Of a stretch of DNA of 64,000 bases, positions 42,810 through 51,471 are shown piece after piece. The stretch covers positions 4,579,223 through 4,643,222 of the forward strand of contig JABTTV010000001.1 of assembly GCA_015075725.1 (NCBI GenBank). Direction: 5' to 3'. The position numbers and the translations under genes were made by a program. This DNA comes from Anaerolineales bacterium. Lineage in GTDB: Bacteria; Chloroflexota; Anaerolineae; Anaerolineales; Villigracilaceae. A model generated the notes under the pieces. The model was given only the letters and a program-made list of their open reading frames with translations, did not search any database and was not told the origin of the DNA. Within the stretch, counting starts at the first letter, position 1, and each line of letters starts with the position of its first letter.

Positions 42810-43661
42810 ATGTCCAAATTTGCGATCGTCACCGACAGCACCGCCTACATCCCGCCGGAATTGACAAAGAAATACGGTATCCACGTCGCGCCGCAAGTCC
42901 TCATTTGGGAGGAAAAAACCTATCGCGACGGGGTAGATATCCAGCCTTCCGAGTTTTATTCCAGGCTAAAGACCGCCAAAGCCATGCCGTCCACATCGCA
43001 GGTCTCGCCGGCGATCATGCAGGAAATATTTCAGGGCATCGTCGATAACGGGTTGTCCGTGCTGGGTATTTTCATATCCTCTAAATTATCAGGCACCCTT
43101 CAATCTGCGATTCAAGCGAAAGACCTGATGGGCAGCGCCGGGGAGAAAGTATATCTTGTCGACAGCCAAGCCACCGCGATGGCGCTCGGGTTTCAAGTGC
43201 TTGCCGCTGCACGCGCGATGGAATCCGGGGCAAATCTCCAGGAATGTACCGCGCTTGTGGAAAAATCCCGCGAACGAACTGGCGTGTACTTTGCCGTGGA
43301 TACGCTGGAATTCTTACATCGCGGCGGCAGGATCGGCGGCGCGCAGCGGTTCATCGGTTCGGCGCTGAACCTCAAACCGATCCTTGCTCTTAAAGAGGGA
43401 AAGGTCGAAGGCATGGACCGCATCCGCACCAAGACCAAAGCGCACGACCGTGTGCTGGAATTGGTGACGGAAAAGGTGAAAGGCAAACCCAATATCCGCC
43501 TCGCCACTCTGCATGCGGATGCGGCGGATGACGCAAAAAAACTTCTCGACCGCGCGAATGTCGAGCTTTCACCTGTCGAAAGCCTGTTCACAGAGGTCAG
43601 CCCTGTTGTTGGCACTCATGCAGGACCCGGAACAGTAGGGCTGGCATACATGTTCGATTGA
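42810..43661 (+). CDS. DegV family fatty-acid-binding protein
   Basis: 283 aa. Starts FAIVTDSTAYIPPEL, with TSQVSPAIMQEIF and SSKLSGTLQSA motifs that hold a fatty acid carboxylate; C-terminal THAGPGTVGLAY. Proteins of this family (FakB) present fatty acids to the kinase FakA; no FakA is in the window. GGAGG lies 8 nt upstream. The stop overlaps the next ATG (TGATG). Confidence 0.92.
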   Translation: MSKFAIVTDSTAYIPPELTKKYGIHVAPQVLIWEEKTYRDGVDIQPSEFYSRLKTAKAMPSTSQVSPAIMQEIFQGIVDNGLSVLGIFISSKLSGTLQSAIQAKDLMGSAGEKVYLVDSQATAMALGFQVLAAARAMESGANLQECTALVEKSRERTGVYFAVDTLEFLHRGGRIGGAQRFIGSALNLKPILALKEGKVEGMDRIRTKTKAHDRVLELVTEKVKGKPNIRLATLHADAADDAKKLLDRANVELSPVESLFTEVSPVVGTHAGPGTVGLAYMFD

Positions 43662-44335
43662 TGATGGATAATTTCCAATTCGAGCGCATCGCCAAAACGA
43701 TGCCATTCCTCAATAACGCAGATCCGGAACTTGTCAGGGAGTTCCGGAAATCTGCGTTCCTGGCGCGGATTCCCTCCGGACGGGATATTTTCCTGGAGGG
43801 TGACACAGTCGAATCAATCGCGTTGCTCATCTCAGGCGTTGTGCGGGTGTACAAGATCGGCGAGACCGGACGCGAGATAACGCTTTACCGTTTCGGCAAC
43901 GGCTCATCGTGCATATTGAGCGCCAATGCGATCCTCAGTTATAAGACCTTTCCGGCCATTGCCACGGTCGAAGAAGAGGCGGAGGCAGTCATGATTCCCG
44001 CCGACGTTTTCCGCGGCTGGGTCAAAAAATTCGATTTCTGGCGCGACTTTGTTTTCGACCTGCTGTCGCAAAGGTTATCGACCGTCATGCAGGTCGTGGA
44101 TCAGGTTGTCTTTCAACGCATGGACCGCCGCGTGGCGGCTCTACTGCTCCAACGCGGGCGAAGCGAGAATCCCATTCGCGTCACCCACCAGGAGATCGCT
44201 TCAGAATTGGGAAGTTCCCGCGAAGTGATCAGCCGCCTGCTCGAAGATTTCATCGCCGAAGGCAGTATCCGTTCGGGCAGGGGATTCATCGAAGTGCTGG
44301 ATTTTGAGCCGCTGGAAACCCGCTCGAATATGTGA
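43661..44335 (+). CDS. Crp/Fnr-family transcription regulator
   Basis: 224 aa from the ATG at 43661, which overlaps the DegV stop. Effector domain about 20-135 then winged helix (THQEIASELGSSREVISRLLEDFIAEGSIRSG). Cys appears once in SSCILSANAI (the sensing segment of the ArcR/YeiL-like group), and no N-terminal cluster is present. A perfect TGTGACA-T-TGTCACA palindrome overlaps its stop codon and sits at about -41 of a promoter for the next genes, which it very probably controls. Those genes (DUF2892, thioredoxin) suggest a redox or sulfur/nitrosative signal. Confidence 0.92.
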   Translation: MMDNFQFERIAKTMPFLNNADPELVREFRKSAFLARIPSGRDIFLEGDTVESIALLISGVVRVYKIGETGREITLYRFGNGSSCILSANAILSYKTFPAIATVEEEAEAVMIPADVFRGWVKKFDFWRDFVFDLLSQRLSTVMQVVDQVVFQRMDRRVAALLLQRGRSENPIRVTHQEIASELGSSREVISRLLEDFIAEGSIRSGRGFIEVLDFEPLETRSNM

Positions 44336-44345
44336 CATTGTCACA
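44331..44345 (+). promoter_or_regulatory. Crp/Fnr operator, perfect 15-bp palindrome
   Basis: TGTGACATTGTCACA. Centre at 44338; a -10 TATACT lies at 44367-44372, so the start is near 44379 and the operator is centred near -41, the class II activator position. No -35 consensus is present, as expected for an activator-dependent promoter. Confidence 0.75.
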
Positions 44346-44366
44346 GACAGGGACGAGGGACTCTCC

Positions 44367-44372
44367 TATACT
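44367..44372 (+). promoter_or_regulatory. -10 box of the DUF2892/thioredoxin promoter
   Basis: TATACT, 35 bp upstream of the DUF2892 start codon, paired with the upstream Crp/Fnr palindrome instead of a -35 box. Confidence 0.6.
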
Positions 44373-44407
44373 GGGGGCATCAAACAAAACTAAAGGAGAT
44401 TTTTCCA

Positions 44408-44608
44408 ATGAAACGCAATATGTCCAACGCCGATCGCATCATCCGCCTCGTGATTTCCGCCTTGTTCGTCTACCTTTACTTCGGCGGGATCGTCACCGGA
44501 ACTTTCGGCATCGTCCTGCTCGCGCTCGCCGGGGTTTTCACCCTCACTTCGATCGTCGCGTTCTGCCCGCTCTACGCGCCGTTCAAGTTCAGCACCTATA
44601 AGGCTTAA
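44408..44608 (+). CDS. DUF2892 small membrane protein (YgaP-like)
   Basis: 66 aa, two TM helices. Starts MKRNMSNADRIIRLVISALF and contains TSIVAFCPLYAPF, the conserved Cys-Pro-Leu-Tyr segment of the DUF2892/YgaP membrane domain. AAAGGAG lies 8 nt upstream. These domains often occur with rhodanese or thioredoxin, as in the next gene. Role unclear; linked to persulfide or redox handling. Confidence 0.88.
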   Translation: MKRNMSNADRIIRLVISALFVYLYFGGIVTGTFGIVLLALAGVFTLTSIVAFCPLYAPFKFSTYKA

Positions 44609-44654
44609 CCTGCCGAGGAGCGGATGGTTCGCCATCCGCTCCATTCTTAAAGCC

Positions 44655-45155
44655 ATGAACTTACAGGAATTTCAACACAAAATCGACACAGCCGGGAAAC
44701 CCGTCATCGTGGATTTTTGGGCTGGCTGGTGTGCCCCGTGTATGATGACAAAACCGGTTCTCGAGACACTCGGGCAGGAATACGCTAAAGAGGTGGCGTT
44801 TCTGCCCGTCAATGCCGATACCGCCCGGGAACTGCTCCAGCAATACCGGGTCTTTAGCATTCCCACTGTGCTCGCCTTTCAGGACGGTCGTGAAGTCGCC
44901 CGGTTGACAGGGGCGCAGAACGAAGCGGGATATCGTACCGTCTTCGAATCCCTGGCGAAAGGGAAAGAAATCAAGATTCCGATGAACATTTTCGACCGGT
45001 TGCTCAGGCTGGGTTCCGGCGGTCTGCTCATCGTTCTGGGCGTCATGAACGGTAACTGGCTCCTCCTGGGACTCGGTGCAGTGCTCGCCTTTTTAGGCGT
45101 GTATGACCGTTGCCCGATTTGGAGGGCACTGACAGGAATACTGAAGAGGAATTAA
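44655..45155 (+). CDS. Thioredoxin fused to a C-terminal DUF2892 membrane domain
   Basis: 166 aa. Residues 1-105 are a thioredoxin fold with active site WCAPC and the cis-Pro segment FSIPTVLAFQDG. Residues about 112-166 (MNIFDRLLRLGSGGLLIVLG, then GVYDRCPIWRALTG) are a second DUF2892 domain with two TM helices and the conserved Cys-Pro. This tethers the reductase to the membrane. Cotranscribed with the preceding DUF2892 gene under the Crp/Fnr operator. Confidence 0.9.
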   Translation: MNLQEFQHKIDTAGKPVIVDFWAGWCAPCMMTKPVLETLGQEYAKEVAFLPVNADTARELLQQYRVFSIPTVLAFQDGREVARLTGAQNEAGYRTVFESLAKGKEIKIPMNIFDRLLRLGSGGLLIVLGVMNGNWLLLGLGAVLAFLGVYDRCPIWRALTGILKRN

Positions 45156-45172
45156 TTGCCTCAGGTAGGAGT

Positions 45173-45206
45173 AACGGCTCAGGGTCACGCCTGAGCCGTT
45201 TTGTTT
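45173..45206 (+). terminator. Intrinsic terminator
   Basis: 11-bp perfect stem (45173-45183 with 45190-45200) followed by TTTTGTTT. Ends the thioredoxin unit. Confidence 0.88.
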
Positions 45207-45241
45207 CCATGCGAAACGCCCCGACGGGTATAATCCAGTTC

Positions 45242-45865
45242 ATGACGCAGAAAATCCCATTGGTGATCGGAATCGCAGGCGGGTCAGGTTCGGGAAAGAC
45301 CACCGTTGCCCAGGAGATCCTGCGAAGAGTTGGCGCAGATAGCATCGCATTTCTCCAACACGATTCGTATTATAAAGACCTGCGGACGATGAAAGCCTCC
45401 CAGCACTCCGATGTGAATTTCGACCACCCGGACGCGCTCGAAACAGAACTTCTGATCAAGCACATCATCGCGCTTAGGGATTTCAAACCCGTGCAAGTGC
45501 CGATCTATGATTTTGCGAACGACACGCGCAAGCCCGAGACATTCACCGTCGAGCCGAAAAACGTGATCCTCGTGGAAGGGATTCTCCTTTACGTGGAACC
45601 CGACCTGCGGAAGTTGTTCGATGTCAAGCTCTTTGTCGATACGGATGCCGACATTCGTTTCATCCGGCGCTTGCAGCGGGATCTCTCCGAACGCGGCCGC
45701 ACCACCGCATCTGTGATCGAACAATATTTTGCGAGCGTGCGCCCGGCGCATCTCGAATTCGTCGAACCGTCCAAACGATACGCGGATGTCATCATCCCGG
45801 AGGGCGGATACAACACCGCCGCGCTCGACATGGTCACCGCAAGGATCGAAAATTTACTCAAATAA
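45242..45865 (+). CDS. udk: Uridine kinase
   Basis: 207 aa from the ATG at 45242. P-loop GIAGGSGSGKTT, HDSYYKDL, FDHPDALETELL, and GRTTASVIEQYFASVRPAHLEFVEPSKRYAD lid region. Phosphorylates uridine/cytidine in pyrimidine salvage. The in-frame extension upstream overlaps the terminator and is rejected. Confidence 0.93.
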   Translation: MTQKIPLVIGIAGGSGSGKTTVAQEILRRVGADSIAFLQHDSYYKDLRTMKASQHSDVNFDHPDALETELLIKHIIALRDFKPVQVPIYDFANDTRKPETFTVEPKNVILVEGILLYVEPDLRKLFDVKLFVDTDADIRFIRRLQRDLSERGRTTASVIEQYFASVRPAHLEFVEPSKRYADVIIPEGGYNTAALDMVTARIENLLK

Positions 45866-45883
45866 ATCACAAAGGAGAACTAC

Positions 45884-46393
45884 ATGGCAAAACAATGGAG
45901 CAAGCCCCCCGAAATGCAGATCGACCCGAAAAAGAACTACCGCGCGCGCATGGAAACCGACAACGGCACGATCGTGCTCGAACTTTTTGCGGATAAAACC
46001 CCCGTGACGGTGAACAACTTCGTTTTCCTTTCGCGCGAAGGCTACTACGACGGAGTGGTCTTTCACCGCGTGATCGCAAATTTCATGGCGCAGGGCGGCG
46101 ACCCGACCGGGACCGGTAGAGGCGGACCCGGCTATCGCTTCCAGGACGAGTTTCACCCGAGCCTGAAACACAACAAGCGTGGAATCCTTTCGATGGCGAA
46201 TGCGGGACCGGGGACGAACGGCTCGCAATTCTTCATAACGCACGTGCCCACGCCGCATCTCGATAACCGTCATACTGTCTTCGGGCAGGTCGTGGAGGGC
46301 GAGGATGTTTTGATGTCGATCCCGGAGCGCGACCCGAGCAACGTCAACGCCCCGGCAGTGAAAATTCTCCGTGTCACCATCGAAGAAAGTTAG
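45884..46393 (+). CDS. Cyclophilin-type peptidyl-prolyl isomerase
   Basis: 169 aa, no signal peptide. Core motifs [20 protein letters not shown], with catalytic Arg after FH, and [17 protein letters not shown]. Catalyses Xaa-Pro isomerisation in the cytoplasm. AAGGAG at a good distance from the ATG. Its last 23 bp overlap the next gene. Confidence 0.95.
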   Translation: MAKQWSKPPEMQIDPKKNYRARMETDNGTIVLELFADKTPVTVNNFVFLSREGYYDGVVFHRVIANFMAQGGDPTGTGRGGPGYRFQDEFHPSLKHNKRGILSMANAGPGTNGSQFFITHVPTPHLDNRHTVFGQVVEGEDVLMSIPERDPSNVNAPAVKILRVTIEES

Positions 46394-47072
46394 ACCGGCA
46401 AAAAAAGGTTCAAAGACCGGCAAGTCGAAGAGTTCAAAGGCTATTAGCGGCGGAGGAAAAGGAAAAAAGAAGAAAGAAGATATTTCGCCTGACACTCATC
46501 GTGTTGACCTTCCGGTTTCAAAACCTGAAAACAAACTCCTGACGACCATCCTGCGAATCCTCGCGGTGCTGGCAGTGGCCGGGATCACCGTCTATGTATA
46601 CAGCATCCGCGACCGTGTGGAGGAATTTGCTCAGCTGGGTTATTTCGGCGCATTTCTCATTGCGCTGATCGCCAACGCGACCGTGATCCTGCCCGCGCCG
46701 GGCGTGGCGGTGGTTTTCGGGATGGGTGCAGTGATCAACCCGGCGGGCGTTGGATTTGCAGCCGGGGCAGGCGGCGCGCTTGGCGAATTAACCGGTTATC
46801 TTGCCGGTTATGGGGGCCAGGCTGCGGTTGAAAATTCGCAAACATATAACCGCATCCTGCCCTGGGTTCAAAAACACGGCGCATGGATGATTCTCTTGTT
46901 ATCCGCCATCCCCAACCCATTTTTCGATGTGGCGGGAATCGCCGCCGGGATCTCGAAAATCCCGCTATGGAAGTTCCTGCTCGCCTGCTGGGCTGGCGTG
47001 ACGATCAAGATGCTGATCTTTGCCTTTGCCGGAGCCTACTCGATAGATTGGATCGCAAGTTTCTATGAATAA
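46371..47072 (+). CDS. VTT-domain membrane protein with Lys-rich N-terminus
   Basis: 233 aa, GTG start inside the 3' end of the cyclophilin gene. Residues 1-45 are very Lys/Ser-rich and probably cytoplasmic. A VTT (SNARE-associated/DedA-related) domain with five to six TM helices follows: [35 protein letters not shown], and [18 protein letters not shown]. DedA/VTT proteins are phospholipid flippases or transport-related; function here is not known. A start further downstream is possible. Confidence 0.8.
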   Translation: MSPSKKVRPAKKGSKTGKSKSSKAISGGGKGKKKKEDISPDTHRVDLPVSKPENKLLTTILRILAVLAVAGITVYVYSIRDRVEEFAQLGYFGAFLIALIANATVILPAPGVAVVFGMGAVINPAGVGFAAGAGGALGELTGYLAGYGGQAAVENSQTYNRILPWVQKHGAWMILLLSAIPNPFFDVAGIAAGISKIPLWKFLLACWAGVTIKMLIFAFAGAYSIDWIASFYE

Positions 47073-47076
47073 CATG

Positions 47077-47115
47077 GACCTGAAAGGTTTCGAAGCCTTT
47101 CAGGTCTGATTTTTC
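47077..47115 (+). terminator. Intrinsic terminator
   Basis: 11-bp perfect stem (47077-47087 with 47096-47106) followed by TGATTTTT. Ends the udk-cyclophilin-VTT unit. Confidence 0.85.
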
Positions 47116-47130
47116 AAAAAGGAGCTAATC

Positions 47131-48489
47131 ATGAGCAACTACGAAAAGATTGACGCTTTTATCGACAAAAACCTGAACCAAAGCCTCGATGAACTCAAAC
47201 GGTATGCCGCCCAGCCGAGCATCAGCGCGCAAAACCTTGGACTGAAGGAATGCGCGCTGATCGTGAAGGAAATGCTCGAAAAGCGCGGATTCAAATCACA
47301 GATCATGGATACCGACGGCGCGCCGGTCGTGTTCGGTGAGAGAAAAGGCAAGAGCGATAAGACGCTTCTGATCTACAATCATTACGACGTCCAACCGCCC
47401 GAACCGCTGGAATTATGGGACAGCCCGCCGTTCGAGCCGCAGATTCGCGATGGGATCATGTACGGGCGCGGCGTGAGCGACGACAAGGGACATCTCACCT
47501 CCCGTTTGCACGCCATTGACGCATTCCTCGCGGAGGAAGGCGAACTTCCCTGCAATATCAAGTTCATCATCGAAGGCGAAGAGGAAACCTCCAGCGTTCA
47601 CCTGCACGATTTTATTTCTCAAAATCTCGACCTGCTCAAAGCCGATGCCTGCATTTGGGAGTTCGGCGGCGTGGACCACCGCGGACGCCCCCAACAGTAT
47701 CTGGGCTTGCGCGGGATTTGCTATGTGGAGCTATCCGTGACTTCGTTATCGACGGATGTCCACTCGGGTCTGGGCGGGAGCATCCTGCCGAACGCAGCCT
47801 GGAGGCTGGTCTGGGCCTTGAACACCCTCAAGGGCAAAGACGAACGAATCCGCATCCCCGGCTTTTACGATGATTGTGTCCAGCCCACCGACCGCGACCG
47901 CGAGTTCATGGAGAAATTGCCGGACATGGCCGATGAATACAAACGACGATTTGGAGCAAAGAATTTCATCAAAGGTCTTACCGGCGGCATGGATTTGAAA
48001 CTTGAAGAAGTTTTCGTCCCGACCTGCACGATCTGCGGCCTCACCAGCGGATACCAGGGACCCGGCTCGAAGACCGTCCAGCCGGCATTTGCTTCCGCCA
48101 AAGTGGACTTCCGCCTTGTGCCGAACCAGATGCCGCAGGATATTCTAAAAAAACTGCGCGCCCATTTGGATGCCGAAGGCTTCAGCGACGTCCAAATCAA
48201 TTTCCTCGGAGGGGAACCCGCGGCGCGGACCGATCCGGATCATCCCTTCGTCAAACTGGTGGTCGATACGGCGGAGGAAATCTACGACGCGAAGATGGAC
48301 ATTGTCCCAATGATCGGCGGCTCGGGACCGAACTATCCCTTCGTCCACAAACTTGGACTCCCGGTGGTGACAATGGGAATCGGTTACCCGGACACAAAAG
48401 CCCACGCCCCCAACGAAAACTTCCGCCTCGACCTGTATGCCCAGCACGCAAAACACACGGCAAGGGTCATAAAGGAGTTTGCAGCGTAA
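47131..48489 (+). CDS. M20-family metallopeptidase (dipeptidase)
   Basis: 452 aa. Two-zinc amidohydrolase fold: NHYDVQPPEPLELWDSPPF (first Zn His and Asp), YGRGVSDDKGHL (bridging Asp), EGEEETSS (catalytic Glu pair) and a lid domain with DVHSGLGGSILPNAAWRL. C-terminal His in KAHAPNENFRL. Closest to M20 dipeptidases/carnosinase-like CNDP enzymes; exact peptide unknown. Cytoplasmic. AAGGAG upstream. Confidence 0.93.
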   Translation: MSNYEKIDAFIDKNLNQSLDELKRYAAQPSISAQNLGLKECALIVKEMLEKRGFKSQIMDTDGAPVVFGERKGKSDKTLLIYNHYDVQPPEPLELWDSPPFEPQIRDGIMYGRGVSDDKGHLTSRLHAIDAFLAEEGELPCNIKFIIEGEEETSSVHLHDFISQNLDLLKADACIWEFGGVDHRGRPQQYLGLRGICYVELSVTSLSTDVHSGLGGSILPNAAWRLVWALNTLKGKDERIRIPGFYDDCVQPTDRDREFMEKLPDMADEYKRRFGAKNFIKGLTGGMDLKLEEVFVPTCTICGLTSGYQGPGSKTVQPAFASAKVDFRLVPNQMPQDILKKLRAHLDAEGFSDVQINFLGGEPAARTDPDHPFVKLVVDTAEEIYDAKMDIVPMIGGSGPNYPFVHKLGLPVVTMGIGYPDTKAHAPNENFRLDLYAQHAKHTARVIKEFAA

Positions 48490-48502
48490 ACGCAAGACCG
48501 AA

Positions 48503-48544
48503 GACAATGGACGGTAGCCGATGATCTATTGACCGTCCATTGTC
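48503..48544. repeat. 13-bp inverted repeat of GACAATGGACGGT type
   Basis: 48503-48515 and 48532-48544 are perfect complements with a 16-nt loop. TGTCCATCC and ACCGTCC follow. It resembles short palindromic intergenic repeats built on GGACAATGGACGG and lies just after the M20 gene; no T-run, so not a clear terminator. Confidence 0.7.
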
Positions 48545-48614
48545 CATCCTCCACCGTCCGCTAAAGTGACCTTTTTCACTCCGATTTCATGACTTTCTTT
48601 TTACTAAAATTGTA

Positions 48615-48620
48615 TATAAT
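48615..48620 (+). promoter_or_regulatory. -10 TATAAT upstream of CBS-ACT gene
   Basis: Perfect TATAAT 47 bp upstream of the start codon, in an A/T-rich tract. A -35 is not clear. GGAGG at 48658-48662 is the ribosome-binding site. Confidence 0.5.
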
Positions 48621-48667
48621 ATGTTTGTAACAAATTTCACAATATTACGCTACGTTTGGAGGAACCC

Positions 48668-49309
48668 ATGTTCGTAGGCGAAAGAATGTCTCACCCTGTT
48701 ATCACCGTCACGCCGGAAACCCCGGTGCATGACGCACTTGCCATGTTCAGAAACGAACGCATCCGCCGCGCGCCCGTCGTCAAGGACGGGAAAATGCTCG
48801 GCATAGTTGCCGAAAGGGACCTGCTCAACGCGTCTCCCTCCCCCGTCACCAGCTTGAGTGTGTGGGAAATGAACTACCTGATCAGCAAAGTTACGGTCAA
48901 ACAAGTGATGAGCAAAAAAGTGATCACAGTGGATTTCGACACCCCCATCGAGGAAGCGGCGCGCATCATGGCTGATAAAAAGATCGGCGGCCTGCCCGTC
49001 ATGCGGTCTGGCAAAATGGTCGGCATCATTACGGAAACCGATCTGTTCAAGATCCTGCTTGAGTTGATGGGCGCCCGTACGAAAGCCATCCGGGTCACCG
49101 CCGAGATCGCCGACGCCCCCGGAACCCTTGCCAAGGTCACAAAGGCGGTGGCGGAAGCGGGCGGGAATTTCATCTCCTTCGGTTTCTTTTCCGGCGAGGA
49201 CACCAGCAGCAAGATCCTCACCTTCAAGGTGGCAGGCCTGAAAAAGGACGAGATCACCAAAATCCTGAGCAAAGCGGTCAAAAAGTTTTGGGATATCCGT
49301 CAAAGTTAG
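48668..49309 (+). CDS. CBS-pair/ACT-domain protein
   Basis: 213 aa. Two CBS motifs (about 1-55 and 75-130: MSHPVITVTPETPVHDAL; MSKKVITVDFDTPIEEAARI) and a C-terminal ACT domain (RVTAEIADAPGTLAKVTKAVAEAGGNFIS). CBS binds adenine nucleotides and ACT binds amino acids, so it is an AcuB-like ligand sensor, partner unknown. Start at 48668 chosen for the GGAGG 5 nt upstream. Confidence 0.9.
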   Translation: MFVGERMSHPVITVTPETPVHDALAMFRNERIRRAPVVKDGKMLGIVAERDLLNASPSPVTSLSVWEMNYLISKVTVKQVMSKKVITVDFDTPIEEAARIMADKKIGGLPVMRSGKMVGIITETDLFKILLELMGARTKAIRVTAEIADAPGTLAKVTKAVAEAGGNFISFGFFSGEDTSSKILTFKVAGLKKDEITKILSKAVKKFWDIRQS

Positions 49310-49322
49310 CGCATCATACGGC

Positions 49323-49354
49323 GAGCGCGCGGAGTTTCTCCGCGCGCTCTTTTT
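49323..49354 (+). terminator. Intrinsic terminator
   Basis: 12-bp GC-rich stem (49323-49334 with 49338-49349), loop TTT, then TTTTT. Lies at the convergent junction between the CBS-ACT gene and the DUF1786 gene. Confidence 0.92.
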
Positions 49355-49357
49355 ATT

Positions 49358-50527
49358 TCATGGATTTGCATCCCACGGCGCGACCCCCCGCCCGCGCCCG
49401 CCTCTCAATGAACCGATGATGGGCTCAGCCAACCCGGGCAGAATCTCCGCCGTTGCCGCGAGCAGACCGAAACAACCCGCGATCATCATGTCGCCGAAGG
49501 GGACGGCAAAGTATGGTTGGAGGAATTTACTATTTTCGATTTCAGATTGACGATTGAAGAGACTTCTACGGGGACCCGTCACCACTACATCAAAGTCAGC
49601 CCTCCCAAATTCAAAGACCTCATCCGAATACATCAGGGCGCCGTGACCCATGTCGTCAAAGACATCTTCATGTTTGAGGGAGCCGTCTGCCAGTTTGCGA
49701 ATCAGGTTTTCGAGTTTCGCCAGGTCGATCTCGCCGGTATGATGCTCGAACACGCCTTCGATCCCCTTTTCACCCAAACGAAACGCCAGGGTATGAAAAT
49801 TACCGACATTGCAAACGATCTTGTTTTCGCGATTTGCAACAGCCGGATCAAAATCCGCGCCCAGGACCGCAGCCGGTGCAGTATCCATCACCACAAGCGG
49901 ACAGGGCAGATCGCCAGCCGAATCCGCGACCGAACGCAGGCGGGTCATGATTTGCGGAATCTTGTCGGAAGGATAGGCAAACGCCGAAAGCGAATTCCTC
50001 TCCCGAATGCGGTCATCCAAATAATCGAAGCGGAATTGCCGGTCAGAGACGCCGGGCGGCGCATTGCCGTGATCGAAGACGGCAACCGCTACCGCCGCAA
50101 GATCGCTCAACGAAATGCCGTAATCGGAGAACGTCCTGGAGATCGATTCGAAATCAAAATCCTTCAACTCAATACGGTGGACCGTGGAAGACAGCCGGTT
50201 GGCTTCGTCTTCCGAAATGATCATGATCCCCAGCGCTTCCACCTTATCCAATTCGTCGTTCAAGGTCGTCGCGGCGGACGCGGTCATGTAAACGGGAATC
50301 CCTGCGCGGGCAACTTCTTCGATCGCCCAGGCTGAGGGGCCGCCCCCCATTTGGTGACCGGTGAGCAGGATCGGGGTCCGCGAATGAAGCGATTGTTTGA
50401 GACGGCGATGAACCATCATGGTGGGCGAAGGCAGGACGAGTTTGAATCCGTTCTCGATGTCGAGATTCGAATCATAGAGAAAAATATCCTGCGTGCCTGT
50501 GCCGATATCTACTGCTAAAATCTTCAT
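49358..50527 (-). CDS. DUF1786 family protein (ASKHA-like fold)
   Basis: 389 aa. N-terminus MKILAVDIGTGTQDIFLYD and LVLPSPTMMVHRRL, typical of DUF1786, with an actin/hexokinase-like phosphate loop (DIGTGT). ILLTGHQMGGGPSAWAIEE follows. Annotated in the past as putative pyruvate formate-lyase activating enzyme without Cys evidence; real role unknown. Residues around RSLFNRQSEIENSKFLQ come from an intergenic-type repeat that appears to have entered the coding sequence in frame (49529-49563). Confidence 0.82.
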   Translation of the reverse strand: MKILAVDIGTGTQDIFLYDSNLDIENGFKLVLPSPTMMVHRRLKQSLHSRTPILLTGHQMGGGPSAWAIEEVARAGIPVYMTASAATTLNDELDKVEALGIMIISEDEANRLSSTVHRIELKDFDFESISRTFSDYGISLSDLAAVAVAVFDHGNAPPGVSDRQFRFDYLDDRIRERNSLSAFAYPSDKIPQIMTRLRSVADSAGDLPCPLVVMDTAPAAVLGADFDPAVANRENKIVCNVGNFHTLAFRLGEKGIEGVFEHHTGEIDLAKLENLIRKLADGSLKHEDVFDDMGHGALMYSDEVFEFGRADFDVVVTGPRRSLFNRQSEIENSKFLQPYFAVPFGDMMIAGCFGLLAATAEILPGLAEPIIGSLRGGRGRGVAPWDANP

Positions 50528-50545
50528 GCCTGAAAGTCCCTCGCT

Positions 50546-51421
50546 TTAAACCTCGATGCCCAACCACAAACGGATGAAATAACCGATGACGAACGAGAAC
50601 AATGCCACGCCGAGGCTCAAGCCCGCCATCTCTAAAAAGCGTTCGCGGAACGACTCGCCCTTCGCCACCGAAATGTAATAATTGAACACCGCGATGATGA
50701 CAACGGCGGTCGAGAGGGCGATGACAAGGTCGAGGATGTAATTGTCGAAGAGCAGGTACGGCAGGACGAGAAGCGCAACCGTCACGATATAGGCGATGCC
50801 GGTGTAGACCGCCGCGCGCACGGGATGCTTGGATGTGTTCTCGGAACGGGTCGAAAGATATTCGCTCGCCGCCATCGACAGCGACGCGGCGATGCCGGTG
50901 ATCAGACCCGACAACGCAATGAGTTTTACGTTCTGAAGCGCGAGGGTAAGTCCGGCCAGGGCGCCGGTCAACTCGACAAGCGCATCGTTCAAGCCGAGCA
51001 CCACCGAGCCCGCATACTGCAATCGTTCTTCATCCAGCATATCGATCAGTTCCCTTTCGTGCTCGTCCTCTTCGTGCTGGAATTTTGCGGCTTCGGGGAT
51101 CTCCTCCATGACCGACGCGTAATTCTTCTGAGCCGTCTCTTCCCCGCGTTCCATGAGTTTTACCCCGAAGGTGAAGCCGAAGAGCAGGCTGAGCGCCGTA
51201 TAAAACCAGACATTGAGCCAGCGCGGGCTGACCTCTTCGCCCGAGTATTTTTTCCACTCGTTGTAATGTCGCAGCTCGTCCTCCGCGATGCGGTCGAGGA
51301 GCGCGGAATTTTCCGTTGATTTTACGCGCTTTGCGAGTCGTTTATAGATATGGTATTCGGTGATCTCGGTCCGCTGGAAAAGCAATACCTTTCTGCGGAT
51401 ATCTTCGCTCAGTGCCTGCAT
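50546..51421 (-). CDS. Rubrerythrin-like domain fused to VIT1/CCC1 metal transporter
   Basis: 291 aa. Ferritin-like N-terminal domain (about 1-90) with E-x-x-E-Y and E-D-E-L-R-H-Y-N-E iron-binding residues, then a VIT1/Nramp-like domain (about 135-291) with five TM helices: GSVVLGLNDALVELTGALAGL and SMAASEYLSTRSENT. A His/Glu-rich linker (FQHEEDEHERELID) joins them. Fusions of this kind (MbfA-like) export ferrous iron or manganese and protect against iron and peroxide stress. Starts about 19 bp before the DUF1786 gene in the same direction. Confidence 0.9.
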   Translation of the reverse strand: MQALSEDIRRKVLLFQRTEITEYHIYKRLAKRVKSTENSALLDRIAEDELRHYNEWKKYSGEEVSPRWLNVWFYTALSLLFGFTFGVKLMERGEETAQKNYASVMEEIPEAAKFQHEEDEHERELIDMLDEERLQYAGSVVLGLNDALVELTGALAGLTLALQNVKLIALSGLITGIAASLSMAASEYLSTRSENTSKHPVRAAVYTGIAYIVTVALLVLPYLLFDNYILDLVIALSTAVVIIAVFNYYISVAKGESFRERFLEMAGLSLGVALFSFVIGYFIRLWLGIEV

Positions 51422-51471
51422 ATCGTCTCCTTGTACATGAATGCGGATATTTTACGCCATAATCGCAAACA

